Positions 1-9,847 are shown, counted from the stretch's first letter. The stretch: 64,000 nucleotides of DNA from Zeaxanthinibacter sp. PT1 (GCF_028464225.1 NZ_JAQPCN010000001.1:186001-250000), one strand, 5' to 3'. The notes: generated by a model not told the origin, from the sequence alone. Numbers and translations are program-made.

Positions 1-400
1 AATATTAGAAATAATTGACAATAAATCTGCAGAACCTGGAAATACCCTCCGCCCGAACTGATTCGTGAAAGCAGGCTTCCCTCCTATCCCTTCAGGAATT
101 ATTACGTTATATTCAAAGAACAAATTAAGCGTCGAGCACTTGGCGAAAGCCCGTTGTTTTCAAATATCCTGGCATTTCGTTTTTTGAACAAGAATCCCTT
201 GCTGACGCCTCCTTGTCAGCTTTTCGGTGGAAGGATCATGTAAATCACCACCCTTGGGAAGCAACAAGGAAGTATGATTATAAAAATAGCTCCCCTGCTA
301 AATTCTATCGATCATTATTCTTACTGCCAAAACATCTACAATTTATGCCGGATTTTCCGATGTTTGTAATTCATATACTTCTAACCATTTTACACCAACC
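1..400. other. Left-edge region without a confident gene
   Basis: No complete gene is visible. One + strand frame is open from about 25 to a TAA at 241-243. It has no start codon and is preceded by TGA (16-18) and TAA (22-24) in the same frame. Its translation is protein-like (proline- and aromatic-containing), so it may be the decayed 3' end of a gene lying to the left, but I do not recognise a family. Downstream to 400 the sequence is AT-rich and presumably holds the promoter of the lipoprotein gene at 401. Confidence 0.3.
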
Positions 401-3310
401 ATGACCTTAAAATCGAAGATCACAGCTATATTATATGCTACCTCACTGCTTGTACTGGCCATAGGCTGTAAGCAGGAAGATCAGCCGGAGAGACCCAGGG
501 AACATTGGGTTTTTCGCTCAGTACTGGACACTCAACCCCGTATCCTTACGGCAGCATTGCACGAGGACCTTTGGGTGGCTTATAGTACACAGGATGGTTT
601 GCTGCATAAAGCCTGGGATGGCGATGTCAACTTCTCCGGCGCCGTGTACGATGAAATGCACGGGCCACAGCCTACTACCACCGGGATACAGTTCTACGAG
701 AATACCCGGGACCGATGGATCCTTAGAAACGAGCAGGAAGCCGTGCAACCAGTCATCCGGTATAAGGGACATCAGTTCAAAAATGGACGGCTGTACCTAA
801 GTACCCTGCTCATCACTCCAGCCCAGGATAGCATACAGGTAATGGAAAGTCCGGAATTTGTAAAAAAGGACGGAAAGGCTGCCCTGGAACGTCGTTTTGA
901 GGTTAGTAATGATACAGATTATCAACTATTTCTTGCCAGCGATGCCTTTGAGCATGATGCCATACATCTTGAAGACAGCGAATTGACGGACACTCCTTCA
1001 GCGATGATGGAAGCTCCTGAAAAACAAATAGCGATCCGGGAGAACACCACCCTGACCTTCACCATGGATCACGCAAAAGCCACGCCGATTGCAAACGACG
1101 GCAACAGCGATGTTAAAAGCTCCGCCAATGCGGCTAAGAGCCTGGTTGAGGCCAGTGATTGCAGGGCCTGCCACAATGAACTGGTAAAAACAGTCGGACC
1201 CTCCTACATGGCCATAGCCAAAAGGTATCACGATAACGAGGAGAACAAGAAACTCCTGGCAGATAAGATCATCCATGGGGGTAAAGGATCCTGGGGAGAG
1301 GCAATGATGACCCCACACGAGCAATTTTCAGAAGAACAGGCCTACCAGATTGCAGAATATATTTTAAATATTGACGATACTCTTGAAACGGCTGTCTCCA
1401 AGTACACTTTGGGTCATGAGTCCGTGAAATTTTTAAGGCCGTCCACGGGCAATACCGGAAAAGGTTTTTTGGCCAAAATATATTCCAACCCGGATGAGCA
1501 GGACATTCTGACGTTCAGGGATGCGGAACAAGCCGACCTCAGCCGGATCGCCCCTGCTATTCACACCAATGAAAAAGCAGATTTTGAAGTTGCTTCTGAT
1601 CACTTCGCTATTGTTTACGACGGATTGCTGAATATTGAAAAGGCCGGCAGTTATGCATTCCGACTTATCAGCGACGATGGCTCTTACCTGTTTATAGACG
1701 GGAAGCAGGTCATCGACAATAGCGGCAGCCATGGCAGCCGGATCAAGGACGGGGAAGTACATCTGAATGAAGGTAAGCACCCCATACAGGTCGTGTACGG
1801 CCAGGGTGAGGGAGGTGCCATGATTTCTCTACAAGTATTCGATACCGAAAAAGAAGCCTATTCGCTGCTGGATGAAACTATGATCTCCCATGAAAATAAT
1901 GCTGTTCCAACCAATGAAAAATCCCCGGAGCGACTGGCATCCATGGAATCGGCACCGTCTCCAAGCCTGAAAGGGGTGCATCCGTCCTTTGATCTGCACC
2001 AGGCCCGACCAGATGATTTTAAGCCCAAAGTAGGTGGTATCGATTTCCTGGAAGACGGCACCATGGTGGTCTGCACCTGGGATCCGGATGGGGCGGTGTA
2101 CGCCATTAGAAATTGGCAAAGCCAGGACCCTTCTTCCATCAAAGTGAAGAAGATCGCCTATGGCCTTGCAGAACCTTTAGGTCTGAAAGTGGTAGACGGG
2201 GACATCTACGTATTGCAGAAGCAGGAATTGACCCAACTTCTGGACCATGACCAGGACGGCATTATCGATGAATACAGAACGGTAAGTAACCAATGGAAGG
2301 TTTCGGGAAATTTCCATGAATTCGCTTTTGGACTCGTGTATAAAGACAAGGCGTTTTACGCCACGCTTGCCACCGCCATACAACCCGGTGGTGCCAGTGC
2401 CAGCCCCCAGATCCCCGACCGCGGGAAAGCGATCCGCATAGACCCCAAAACCGGGGATGTGCAATTTGTAGCCAGCGGGCTGCGCACCCCCAACGGCATT
2501 GGCCTGGGCTTAGAGGAACAGATCTTCATTTCAGATAACCAGGGTGACTGGTTGCCGGCCAGTAAGGTGGTACACCTGCAACAAGATGCCTTCTATGGCT
2601 CCCGCTCCGTAGATCCGGAAGCCAGCCTGGAAAAAACGGAACAATTACCGGTGGTCTGGATGCCCCAGGACGAGATCGGCAATTCTCCCAGTACCCCTAT
2701 CGGAATAGACCTTGGACCCTACAAGGATCAGTTACTGGTAGGAGAAGTGACGAACGGGGGTATTAAGAGGATTTACGTAGAAGAGGTGAATGGCCAGTTA
2801 CAGGGTGCATTATTCCGTTTCACCCAGGGGATGGAAGCCGGGGTGAACCGTCTCCAATGGGCACCGGATGGCTCTCTTATGGCAGGAGGAGTTGGTTCCT
2901 CGGGGAACTGGAACCATTACGGTACTTACTGGTATGGATTGCAGCGGCTGGTATATAATGAAAAAAGCACTTTCGAGATCCTCTCTGTCAGTGCCCGGGC
3001 CGGAGGTTTCCGTATTGAACTGACCGAGCCTTTGGCAAAGGGAACTGAGATAACAACAGGAGACCTGCATATGGAACAATGGAGGTATGAACCCACCGCG
3101 GACTACGGTGGTCCCAAGCTGGACCATGAAACCCTTAAAGCCGCCAATGTGGTCCTGGGAGATGATCACAAAACCCTGGAAGTTAGCTTACCGGAGATGA
3201 AGGCAGGACATGTGGTCTATTTCAAATTATCGGACCGATTTAAGAACGGGGAGGGCCAGCCACTCTGGAACCGCGAAAGCTGGTACACGCTTAACCATAT
3301 TCCCAGGTAG
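401..3310 (+). CDS. Large lipoprotein: cytochrome c + PA14 + sugar-dehydrogenase-like beta-propeller
   Basis: This is a 969-aa exported protein. A lipoprotein signal ends at Cys23 (LAIGC). A class I cytochrome c module follows, with haem motif CRACH at residues 254-258 and a candidate axial methionine at 302/303 (AMMTPHEQ). A PA14 carbohydrate-binding-like domain lies at about 390-485 (SDDGSYLFIDGK). Residues about 526-855 resemble the glucose/sorbosone dehydrogenase (PQQ-type) propeller, with repeats such as FGLVYKD and GLRTPNGIGLG. Known relatives with this architecture are periplasmic, membrane-attached dehydrogenases, so electron transfer from substrate oxidation to the linked haem is a reasonable inference. 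The substrate cannot be read from the sequence. It stands alone, with no operon partner. Confidence 0.8.
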   Translation: MTLKSKITAILYATSLLVLAIGCKQEDQPERPREHWVFRSVLDTQPRILTAALHEDLWVAYSTQDGLLHKAWDGDVNFSGAVYDEMHGPQPTTTGIQFYENTRDRWILRNEQEAVQPVIRYKGHQFKNGRLYLSTLLITPAQDSIQVMESPEFVKKDGKAALERRFEVSNDTDYQLFLASDAFEHDAIHLEDSELTDTPSAMMEAPEKQIAIRENTTLTFTMDHAKATPIANDGNSDVKSSANAAKSLVEASDCRACHNELVKTVGPSYMAIAKRYHDNEENKKLLADKIIHGGKGSWGEAMMTPHEQFSEEQAYQIAEYILNIDDTLETAVSKYTLGHESVKFLRPSTGNTGKGFLAKIYSNPDEQDILTFRDAEQADLSRIAPAIHTNEKADFEVASDHFAIVYDGLLNIEKAGSYAFRLISDDGSYLFIDGKQVIDNSGSHGSRIKDGEVHLNEGKHPIQVVYGQGEGGAMISLQVFDTEKEAYSLLDETMISHENNAVPTNEKSPERLASMESAPSPSLKGVHPSFDLHQARPDDFKPKVGGIDFLEDGTMVVCTWDPDGAVYAIRNWQSQDPSSIKVKKIAYGLAEPLGLKVVDGDIYVLQKQELTQLLDHDQDGIIDEYRTVSNQWKVSGNFHEFAFGLVYKDKAFYATLATAIQPGGASASPQIPDRGKAIRIDPKTGDVQFVASGLRTPNGIGLGLEEQIFISDNQGDWLPASKVVHLQQDAFYGSRSVDPEASLEKTEQLPVVWMPQDEIGNSPSTPIGIDLGPYKDQLLVGEVTNGGIKRIYVEEVNGQLQGALFRFTQGMEAGVNRLQWAPDGSLMAGGVGSSGNWNHYGTYWYGLQRLVYNEKSTFEILSVSARAGGFRIELTEPLAKGTEITTGDLHMEQWRYEPTADYGGPKLDHETLKAANVVLGDDHKTLEVSLPEMKAGHVVYFKLSDRFKNGEGQPLWNRESWYTLNHIPR

Positions 3311-3341
3311 AAATCGTGGACGTTGGCGATAAACTCGAAAA

Positions 3342-3509
3342 ATGACGAGCATATATATCACAATAATTGTTTTAATATCCTGGACCATAATTTACCTGCT
3401 TGAAAAAAGGAATATTTTTAAAGCATGGGTAGAACCGACAAGAAAGCGATTAAAAGAATTCGTTAAAGGTTCTTCCTTGATGGTTTTCTTATGCGTTATT
3501 ACACAGTGA
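3342..3509 (+). pseudogene. N-terminal stub of a CPBP-type intramembrane protease
   Basis: A 55-codon frame begins with a membrane segment (IIVLISWTIIYLLEK) followed by a basic stretch and the start of a second hydrophobic helix. This order (hydrophobic helix, LEKRNIFKAW, basic linker, second helix) resembles the extreme N-terminus of CPBP/CAAX-family membrane proteases, normally well over 200 residues. The frame stops at 3507-3509 and the catalytic helices are absent downstream. I read it as a truncated remnant, although a genuine small membrane protein is possible. It lies between the preceding lipoprotein gene and the 3' end of a convergent permease gene. Confidence 0.4.
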
Positions 3510-3578
3510 ATAGCAGGCTATAACACTATACACAAACTGTCAGCGGCATCCTTTAATTCCTGCTAAGGGCGTTATACC

Positions 3579-4913
3579 TTATTTTTTCATCAGAAGATCA
3601 ACCTTTGCCCTGTTTGTTTTCTTCCACCACGCGTACCCATAATAGTATAAGGTGGCTACTATAAAGAAAATACCAATGGCCACATACTCAGTGAAGGGTA
3701 CATAAGAAAGAATCCATACCAGTACAATCAAAGAAAGAATAGGAACTAATAGTCCACCGGGCACTATGAACATTGGCGGATTTGCCAAATTGGGCTTCAG
3801 CCTACGCTTAAACATGGCCAATACTACGCCAAGATATATGATAAGAACGGCAGAACTGGCCAGGATGGCCAGGGTTTTGAAGCCACCACTTATAGACATT
3901 ATAAACAATAAACTACAGAATAAAATTATGGATATATAGGGCGACTTATATTTTGGGTGGACCCTGCTCAGCATCTTTGGCAGTAATCCATTTTCCGAGG
4001 CTACAAAGGGTAACCTGGAGGTAACCAGGATATCCCCGCCTACTACTGCGTACATTGAAATTACCCCAGCTGCAATTAAAATGATCCCTCCCACAGGACC
4101 CACGAGGCGTATAGCAACCTCGGCAAGCGGGGCTTCCTGGAACAGGGCCAGTTCTGTCCCTAAGACTCCTGTAGCCACAAATTGTATTAACAGGTAAATG
4201 ACCAGTATCCCTGCAATGCCAATGAAAATACCCCTGGGAATTGTTTTCCCGGGATTTTTCATTTCTCCACTGATATTCAAGGCCGATTCTGATCCTTGAA
4301 ATGCAAAAAAGAGTAATAAGCAAGCAGCTCCAAAAGTTGTGAGATCCGGGAGGGCGGTGATCATCAGGTTTTCAGCCTGCAGGCTGAATATACCAATTAC
4401 CACAAGCAGGACCAGGGGAGTAAGTTTAAGGATAGTCAATATGATTACCATCCTGATACCCGACTTCAACCCAAGTATATTTACCAGGGCAAATACTGCG
4501 ATAACTGCAAAAATAAATAAGGATCGAAACCAAAACTCGTAAAATGACGGGAACCATAGACCGAGCATATTGGACATTACATTGATCACAGCCGCATCGG
4601 AAAGAATTCCATAACCTAGCCATAACAAAGTATTGGATAAGAATCCGGCCAAAGGACCAAAAGCGTCCTTGATCATGGTGTAAGCTCCCCCACTGCTCGT
4701 TTTGGTGCTACCCATTTCTGCAAAACACAACATGATCAATCCTATTAAAAGGGAACAAAATAGATAGGCAAGAAAACCCATGGCCCCCAAATAACCTGCT
4801 ACATAAGCAGGCAGGATAAAGATCCCTGTCCCGATGGTCAAATTCATGGCGTTGATGGCGAGTGATCCGGCTCCCAATTGTCGTTTTAATCCAGAATTTT
4901 CTTTTGCAGCCAT
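3579..4913 (-). CDS. APC-superfamily amino acid permease
   Basis: This 444-aa inner-membrane protein has about twelve hydrophobic helices. The N-terminus carries the helix-1 pattern NAMNLTIGTGIFILP, whose GxG unwound segment contacts the amino acid substrate in APC transporters. The SSGGAY motif follows near helix 3. Length and motifs fit the YfnA/AdiC-like branch; the exact substrate is not predictable. The gene stands alone, convergent with the CPBP stub and divergent from the serine hydrolase at 5112 (about 200 bp shared upstream region). The ATG at 4911-4913 is the natural start because the conserved LGAGSLAINAMN segment follows after a short cytoplasmic tail. Confidence 0.85.
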   Translation of the reverse strand: MAAKENSGLKRQLGAGSLAINAMNLTIGTGIFILPAYVAGYLGAMGFLAYLFCSLLIGLIMLCFAEMGSTKTSSGGAYTMIKDAFGPLAGFLSNTLLWLGYGILSDAAVINVMSNMLGLWFPSFYEFWFRSLFIFAVIAVFALVNILGLKSGIRMVIILTILKLTPLVLLVVIGIFSLQAENLMITALPDLTTFGAACLLLFFAFQGSESALNISGEMKNPGKTIPRGIFIGIAGILVIYLLIQFVATGVLGTELALFQEAPLAEVAIRLVGPVGGIILIAAGVISMYAVVGGDILVTSRLPFVASENGLLPKMLSRVHPKYKSPYISIILFCSLLFIMSISGGFKTLAILASSAVLIIYLGVVLAMFKRRLKPNLANPPMFIVPGGLLVPILSLIVLVWILSYVPFTEYVAIGIFFIVATLYYYGYAWWKKTNRAKVDLLMKK

Positions 4914-5111
4914 CTGTAAGATTAGCTATAATATTTGGATATCAGGCTATTACACTTTAAATACTGTTGCAGGAAAAACTAAAATGTAGCCACATAAAAA
5001 GGATTTCGCTTATATTGTCCACAACAATCGCTACTCCTTGTAGGTCTTTTTTGAAGAAAATTCCCATTCGGTAAAAAATAGATACATTTACTTCTCCATT
5101 TAAATCTCCAA

Positions 5112-6791
5112 ATGAAATTAGCAGTACTGGCCCTGATTTGGGCATTCCTGATTATTCCGTCAAGTACATTTTCTCAACAATCTAACCAGGCATTTTTCGA
5201 TCAAGTTCGGGTAGAAAAACAAATCGACTCACTGTATGAAAAATATGAAAACGAACCTGGAGTTTCTATCGGAATTGTACACGGAGATTCATTGGTTTTT
5301 CAAAAACAATATGGCCTGGCTAACCTGGAGCACAACATCCCGATTACCCATAACACCTCTTTCCATGTAGCTTCGGTATCAAAACAGTTTACCGCCTTTG
5401 CTATATTATTACTGGAGCATGAGGGTAAATTATCATTGGATGATAATGTACAGAAATATCTCCCTGAAATGAAGATTGAGAATCCCGGATTAACCCTTCG
5501 TACTCTCCTGCTTCACACAAGCGGTCTAAGAGACCAGTGGAATCTATTGAGGCTTGCCGGGTGGCGTTTAGACGATAATATTACCAATGAGCAAGTGCTA
5601 CAGTTAATATACAATCAACGGGCTTTAAACTTTAGCCCAGGTGCGGAATTCATGTACAGCAATTCCGGTTATACCTTATTGGCAGAAATTGTAGCAAGGG
5701 TTTCAGGAATGTCTTTTGCAAAATTCACGGAAAAAAGAATTTTTTCGCCACTACAGATGCATAATAGCGCTTTCATTGATGCATATGGCTTAGTTATACC
5801 GAACAGCGCCAATTCTTACTATCAAAAAGAGGGCACCTATTACGAAGATCTGTTTAACAATATCAGTGTAGGGGCTACAAACCTGTCTACCACGGTCGAA
5901 GATCTAAGTAAATGGGTAATTAACTTTAGTAAGCCAACAGTTGGACACTCAACCATTTTTCAAAAAATGAATACCATGGGTAAACTAAAAAATGGTGAAA
6001 ACACCGGGTATGGCTTGGGACAGTTTATCGATACTTATAAAGGAATTAAGAGAATATCACATAGTGGTGTAGATGCGAGTTACCAGGCCTTTGTAGGCAG
6101 GTTTCCGAATGAGAACAGCAGTATCCTAATTCTTTCCAATAACTCGGCCATTAATGGTGGGCGGATGGTACAGCAGCTTACCGAAATCACCTTAAAGGAT
6201 CATTTCCAAATAAAGGAGACAGCTGCAACTAATCATGTTCAGCGTAAAACCCCTTTAGCGCTAAGTACCTCCAGACTTGAGAAATTTGAAGGATATTACT
6301 GGAATCAAAAAGACAGGTATTCCAGGCATATCAAAGTGGTGAATGACTCGCTCTACTATCTCAGGAAAGATGGTAGTAAAACAGCTTTACAAGCCGTTGG
6401 CGAAAATGAATTTGAAATGCTTATCGACGAATACATTTCTATCACTTTCAATGCACATGAAATGATTTTAATGTTTGATGATGGCTATAGTATAGCGTTT
6501 CAAAAATATGAGCCGGCTGACTATAATGCCACCAGCTTATCCGGGTTTACCGGAAGATATTATTCAGAAGAATTGGATACCTATTATTCCTTTTTCACGG
6601 ATGAGGATCAACTGGTAGCTAAACATCCACGACTGGGAAATTTTAGATTAAAGGCCATTATGCAGGATTATTTTATAGGGAACAAAGGCTCTTTCAGAGC
6701 TATCAATTTTGAGCGTAATGAGACCGGAGCTATTACTGGATTTAAAGTGTCCAGTAGTAGAGCGAAAAACATATCCTTTAAAAGGATGTAA
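5112..6791 (+). CDS. Secreted serine hydrolase, class C beta-lactamase / PBP4* family
   Basis: The 559-aa protein has a cleavable signal peptide ending near TFSQQ. The catalytic motifs of the beta-lactamase/transpeptidase-like fold are present: SxxK as Ser88-Val-Ser-Lys91, the YSN triad at 182-184, and HSG at 317-319 in place of KTG. The core ends near residue 380. A beta-rich C-terminal region (about 390-559), like the extra domain of many Bacteroidota members, completes it. Such proteins act as periplasmic esterases or peptidases; very few are true beta-lactamases. The gene is monocistronic. A second, distant family member sits at 31315. Confidence 0.82.
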   Translation: MKLAVLALIWAFLIIPSSTFSQQSNQAFFDQVRVEKQIDSLYEKYENEPGVSIGIVHGDSLVFQKQYGLANLEHNIPITHNTSFHVASVSKQFTAFAILLLEHEGKLSLDDNVQKYLPEMKIENPGLTLRTLLLHTSGLRDQWNLLRLAGWRLDDNITNEQVLQLIYNQRALNFSPGAEFMYSNSGYTLLAEIVARVSGMSFAKFTEKRIFSPLQMHNSAFIDAYGLVIPNSANSYYQKEGTYYEDLFNNISVGATNLSTTVEDLSKWVINFSKPTVGHSTIFQKMNTMGKLKNGENTGYGLGQFIDTYKGIKRISHSGVDASYQAFVGRFPNENSSILILSNNSAINGGRMVQQLTEITLKDHFQIKETAATNHVQRKTPLALSTSRLEKFEGYYWNQKDRYSRHIKVVNDSLYYLRKDGSKTALQAVGENEFEMLIDEYISITFNAHEMILMFDDGYSIAFQKYEPADYNATSLSGFTGRYYSEELDTYYSFFTDEDQLVAKHPRLGNFRLKAIMQDYFIGNKGSFRAINFERNETGAITGFKVSSSRAKNISFKRM

Positions 6792-6880
6792 GCCATAGAA
6801 GCTAGAGCGGCTATACCCTTATGCAACGGGCTGGTATCCCCAGCTGCCAGAAGCCTGTCTGACTATTGAACAATAAAAAA

Positions 6881-7399
6881 ATGGATAATCCTTTTCCAAC
6901 ATTACGAACTGACCGGTTCCTAATGCGTGAAATAATAGCTTCAGATATTGAAAACATTTTTACAGGGCTTTCAAACCCCGAGGTTACCAGGTATTATGGA
7001 ATCAGTTTTGATAATATAGAAGCCACGAAAGAACAAATGATCTGGTTTGCGGATAAGAAATAACTCTGGTGGGCGATTTGCTCTCCTGACCAGCAAACGT
7101 TTTACGGCGCAGGAGGCCTGAATGACATTGACCTAATAGCAAAGAAAGCGGAAATCGGGCTTTGGCTGCTCCCGGAATTCTGGGGAAAGGGAATTATGAA
7201 AGAGGCATTTCCATTGATCTCTGATTACGGGTTTAAGCAACTGAAACTAAACCGCATTGAAGGATTTGTAGAAACTGAAAATACTAACTGTAAGAAAGCA
7301 TTGTCTAAACTCGATTTTCAACTTGAAAAAACATTAAAAAACTGCGAGATGAAAAATGGAGAACTGATCAGTGTTGATGTTTATGTTATAATGGTTTAA
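6881..7399 (+). pseudogene. GNAT acetyltransferase interrupted by a single in-frame TAA
   Basis: The frame starting at ATG 6881 encodes the N-terminus of a RimJ/RimL-type GNAT (LRTDRFLMREI). It hits TAA at 7061-7063 (codon 61). The same frame then continues without another stop to 7399 and encodes the rest of the family: WWAICSPDQQ, AEIGLWLLPEFWGKGIMKEA (acetyl-CoA pyrophosphate loop) and NRIEGFVETENTNCKKAL. Read through, it would be about 172 residues, the normal length for the family. One nonsense change in an otherwise intact gene suggests recent inactivation; a sequencing error cannot be excluded. An internal restart at ATG 7196 would lack half of the acetyl-CoA site. Confidence 0.75.
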
Positions 7400-7787
7400 G
7401 TGTAAATTCCGAGACATTTATAATCAGCTATACCCCCACTATGTACCACTAGAGAAGACTTGGTCTGGCTTTTCTGCGGCAGGCCGTCTGCCAATCGGTA
7501 CGGATCACAACCGCTAACTCGCTCTGTTAGAGAATAATTACTATATTTATTAAAGTTTAATCGCAGTACGGCCTAACTTTACCTCCCCCCTTTATTATGC
7601 CTGGTTAGCCGAACCATATGGGCTCACATGGCAGCAAATTTGCAGCTGTTTCGCAAAAGATCTATGACATTAATCACCCAATGGAAACACTTAATATTAA
7701 TGCTAAACCTGCAAGAGGATAAGGATTAGATATTCATCTATAAGTCTTGTTTAAGTCAGCATATAGAACCAATCAAACTCTAAAATT
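7400..7787. other. 388-bp intergenic region, no confident gene
   Basis: No family-like frame longer than about 35 codons is visible. One short ATG frame at 7618-7722 encodes 34 residues with no recognisable relatives, and I do not call it. The stretch around 7530-7560 is AT-rich (taattactatatttattaaag) and could hold promoter elements, but no clean TAnnTTTG box with a matching -33 element is seen. Confidence 0.3.
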
Positions 7788-8750
7788 ATGCAAACGATTG
7801 TCAGTTTTAAAAGATCCTTCCTGTTAGTATCTCTTTTTCTAATTCCTCTGTTAAGCTGTAAAGATGATAAGAAGGCTGGGCAGGATCAGGAAAAGACTAC
7901 TACTCAAATCAATAATGTTGAAAACTCCATTGAAGTGGTAACCAATGAAATGGATTTTCAAATACCGGCTCGACTAAAATCTGGGTGGACAACTTTCAAG
8001 TACAATAATAAATCTTCCGAAACTCATTTCTTCATTTTCGAAAAAATGCCGGATGGGATAACTATCGACAATTACAACAATGAATTGGTCCCTCCTATTA
8101 AAGCAGCATTTACCCATTTATTAAATGCTGAGATTGAAAAGGCTATGAGAGAATTTGAAAAGGTTCCAGCCTGGTGGAATGAAGTAGACATGGGTGGCGG
8201 TGTAGGTTTAATCTCTCCAAAAAGTATAGCAGAAACTACAATTTACATGCATCCGGGCACCTATGTCATGGAATGCTATGTCAGGATGCCAAATGGTATG
8301 CCTCATGCATTTTACGGAATGTTAAAAGAAGTTGTGGTGAGTGAAGAAAAAAATAGTAATAAGGAGCCCGATTATGATTACAGAGTAAATATTTCCGGTG
8401 TGAAAGGAATTATATTCCAGGACTCTGTTAAAGCAGGTGATTATCGCTTAGCTGTTCATTTTAAGGATCAAACGCGATACGAATCACTTCTAGGCCATGA
8501 TGTGAATCTAGTGAAACTTGACGCTATGTCTAAATTGGATACCCTGGCGAACTGGTTGAACACAACTAATATCAAGGCTTTTAGAACTCCAATTCCGGAA
8601 GGCTTGACATTTTTAGGTGGTGTGGAAGATCTGGAAGCGGGTGAAACAGGGTATTTTAAAACTCAGCTTACAAAAGGCACCTATGTTTTAATCTCGGAAA
8701 TTCCCAATGCTCTTGAACGAAAAATGTATAAGACTTTTAAGGTTTATTAA
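7788..8750 (+). CDS. Lipoprotein of unknown function with two cupredoxin-like halves
   Basis: The 320-aa protein has a lipoprotein signal with lipobox LLSC (Cys24). The mature part appears to consist of two related beta-sandwich halves (about residues 45-185 and 195-320). Each ends in a similar strand pair: HPGTYVMECYVRMPNG in the first and TKGTYVLISEIPNA in the second. The first half (FKYNNKSSETHFFIFEKMPDG) resembles cupredoxin-type domains that carry His and Met. No complete copper site (Cys plus two His plus Met) is evident, so copper binding is speculative. It is a monocistronic gene followed by another lipoprotein gene. Confidence 0.6.
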   Translation: MQTIVSFKRSFLLVSLFLIPLLSCKDDKKAGQDQEKTTTQINNVENSIEVVTNEMDFQIPARLKSGWTTFKYNNKSSETHFFIFEKMPDGITIDNYNNELVPPIKAAFTHLLNAEIEKAMREFEKVPAWWNEVDMGGGVGLISPKSIAETTIYMHPGTYVMECYVRMPNGMPHAFYGMLKEVVVSEEKNSNKEPDYDYRVNISGVKGIIFQDSVKAGDYRLAVHFKDQTRYESLLGHDVNLVKLDAMSKLDTLANWLNTTNIKAFRTPIPEGLTFLGGVEDLEAGETGYFKTQLTKGTYVLISEIPNALERKMYKTFKVY

Positions 8751-8972
8751 GCAATAGTTACCACATGGACAATCTCCCAAGCCCAGACGTACCATTCCTA
8801 GTATGCCCGTATTGAATATTACCAATGTAAAGCCTTGCTCCTCATCTGGGATATTTTGTTAGCCAAAACTCCCCCATATACATAAAAAGACTGCTCTTCA
8901 GGGTAAAAGCCCTGTTCGATGCACTTCATTTGACCAAAATAGTGCTGATTATTAAATATAAAAAGTATAAAC

Positions 8973-9518
8973 ATGGCGAAGAACTTAATTTTAAAATCGA
9001 CTATTAGTGGAATGGTTATCGCAGCCATTTTGATGATTTCCTGTAATAAGCAGAAACATTCCGATGCACCTATCGTTACAGACACTCGTAAAAGCGAGAA
9101 TAGGGCACCTGTTTACACTCCTTCCAATCAAGCACTATTTGATACCATCACTAAACTTGACAGCATTTTCTGGCTGGCATGGAATGAAGGAGATTTAAAA
9201 ATAATTGAAGAGCTGACCAGTGATGATCATGAATTTTATCACGACAGTGGCGGGGCCTTCATCATGTCCAAAGAAGAGCATATGAAAGATTGGGAAAGTT
9301 TTTTTAAAAACCGAAGACCTCAGCGTGGGTCTACCTATAAAGGATATACAGAGGTATATGAAATACCTGATTTTGGGGCGTTACAAGTAGGATACCAGCA
9401 ATTTTTTGATAAAAAGTATCCGGAGGGTTCCCCACCGAGCAGGCTTGTTACATTATGGGAAGCAACTAAGGAAGGATGGAAACAAAAGTATGTTATCAGC
9501 ACCCATGCAGATGAATAA
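8973..9518 (+). CDS. DUF4440 (SnoaL/NTF2-like) lipoprotein
   Basis: This 181-aa lipoprotein has lipobox MISC (Cys24). The mature region from about residue 50 has the DUF4440/NTF2-fold opening (ITKLDSIFWLAWNEGDLKIIEELTSDDHEFYHDSGG). It then shows the curved-sheet pattern ending in TLWEATKEGWKQKYVIS, whose final segment is typical of the family. These small alpha+beta cone proteins bind small hydrophobic ligands or form parts of enzymes; no catalytic residue assignment is possible here. The preceding 222 bp hold no other gene. Confidence 0.75.
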   Translation: MAKNLILKSTISGMVIAAILMISCNKQKHSDAPIVTDTRKSENRAPVYTPSNQALFDTITKLDSIFWLAWNEGDLKIIEELTSDDHEFYHDSGGAFIMSKEEHMKDWESFFKNRRPQRGSTYKGYTEVYEIPDFGALQVGYQQFFDKKYPEGSPPSRLVTLWEATKEGWKQKYVISTHADE

Positions 9519-9847
9519 AATATTCAATCGTTGCCCGGGATTCGTGATATGTGAAACAAGTTGATAGCAGGAAGATCAATGTTTTTTTGCCAATGGATTC
9601 GGGTTAACAGGAGTAAAATAGATAAAATGCTGACCGATTCAGCGGATTGGTACCATTCGAACAAAGTAGTATATAAATGGAAGAATCGAAGAGAATATTA
9701 ATGAATATAAGCTGTCCCTAATCGGGAATTCATTAACTTTAGTTGAGTTAATTATTTATTTTCCAGTTAATTATATACAGAATTCATTAATGATTATAAT
9801 TGGCGAGAACACCGAAAACAGCCTGGCATAACCAACACTGACCGATC
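9519..9847. other. 329-bp intergenic region with interleaved direct repeats
   Basis: No coding frame is convincing. Two direct repeats sit just upstream of the cupin gene. GAATTCATTAA occurs at 9726-9736 and 9780-9790, and AGTTAATTAT occurs at 9746-9755 and 9765-9774 inside the first pair. The inner pair has a 19-bp centre-to-centre offset, close to two helical turns, which suits a regulator-binding site. The function is not established. Confidence 0.35.

Noticed and set aside
213-404. 63-codon frame before the cytochrome lipoprotein
   Set aside because: It begins with a TTG, overlaps the next gene's start, and its translation does not look like a family or a signal peptide.
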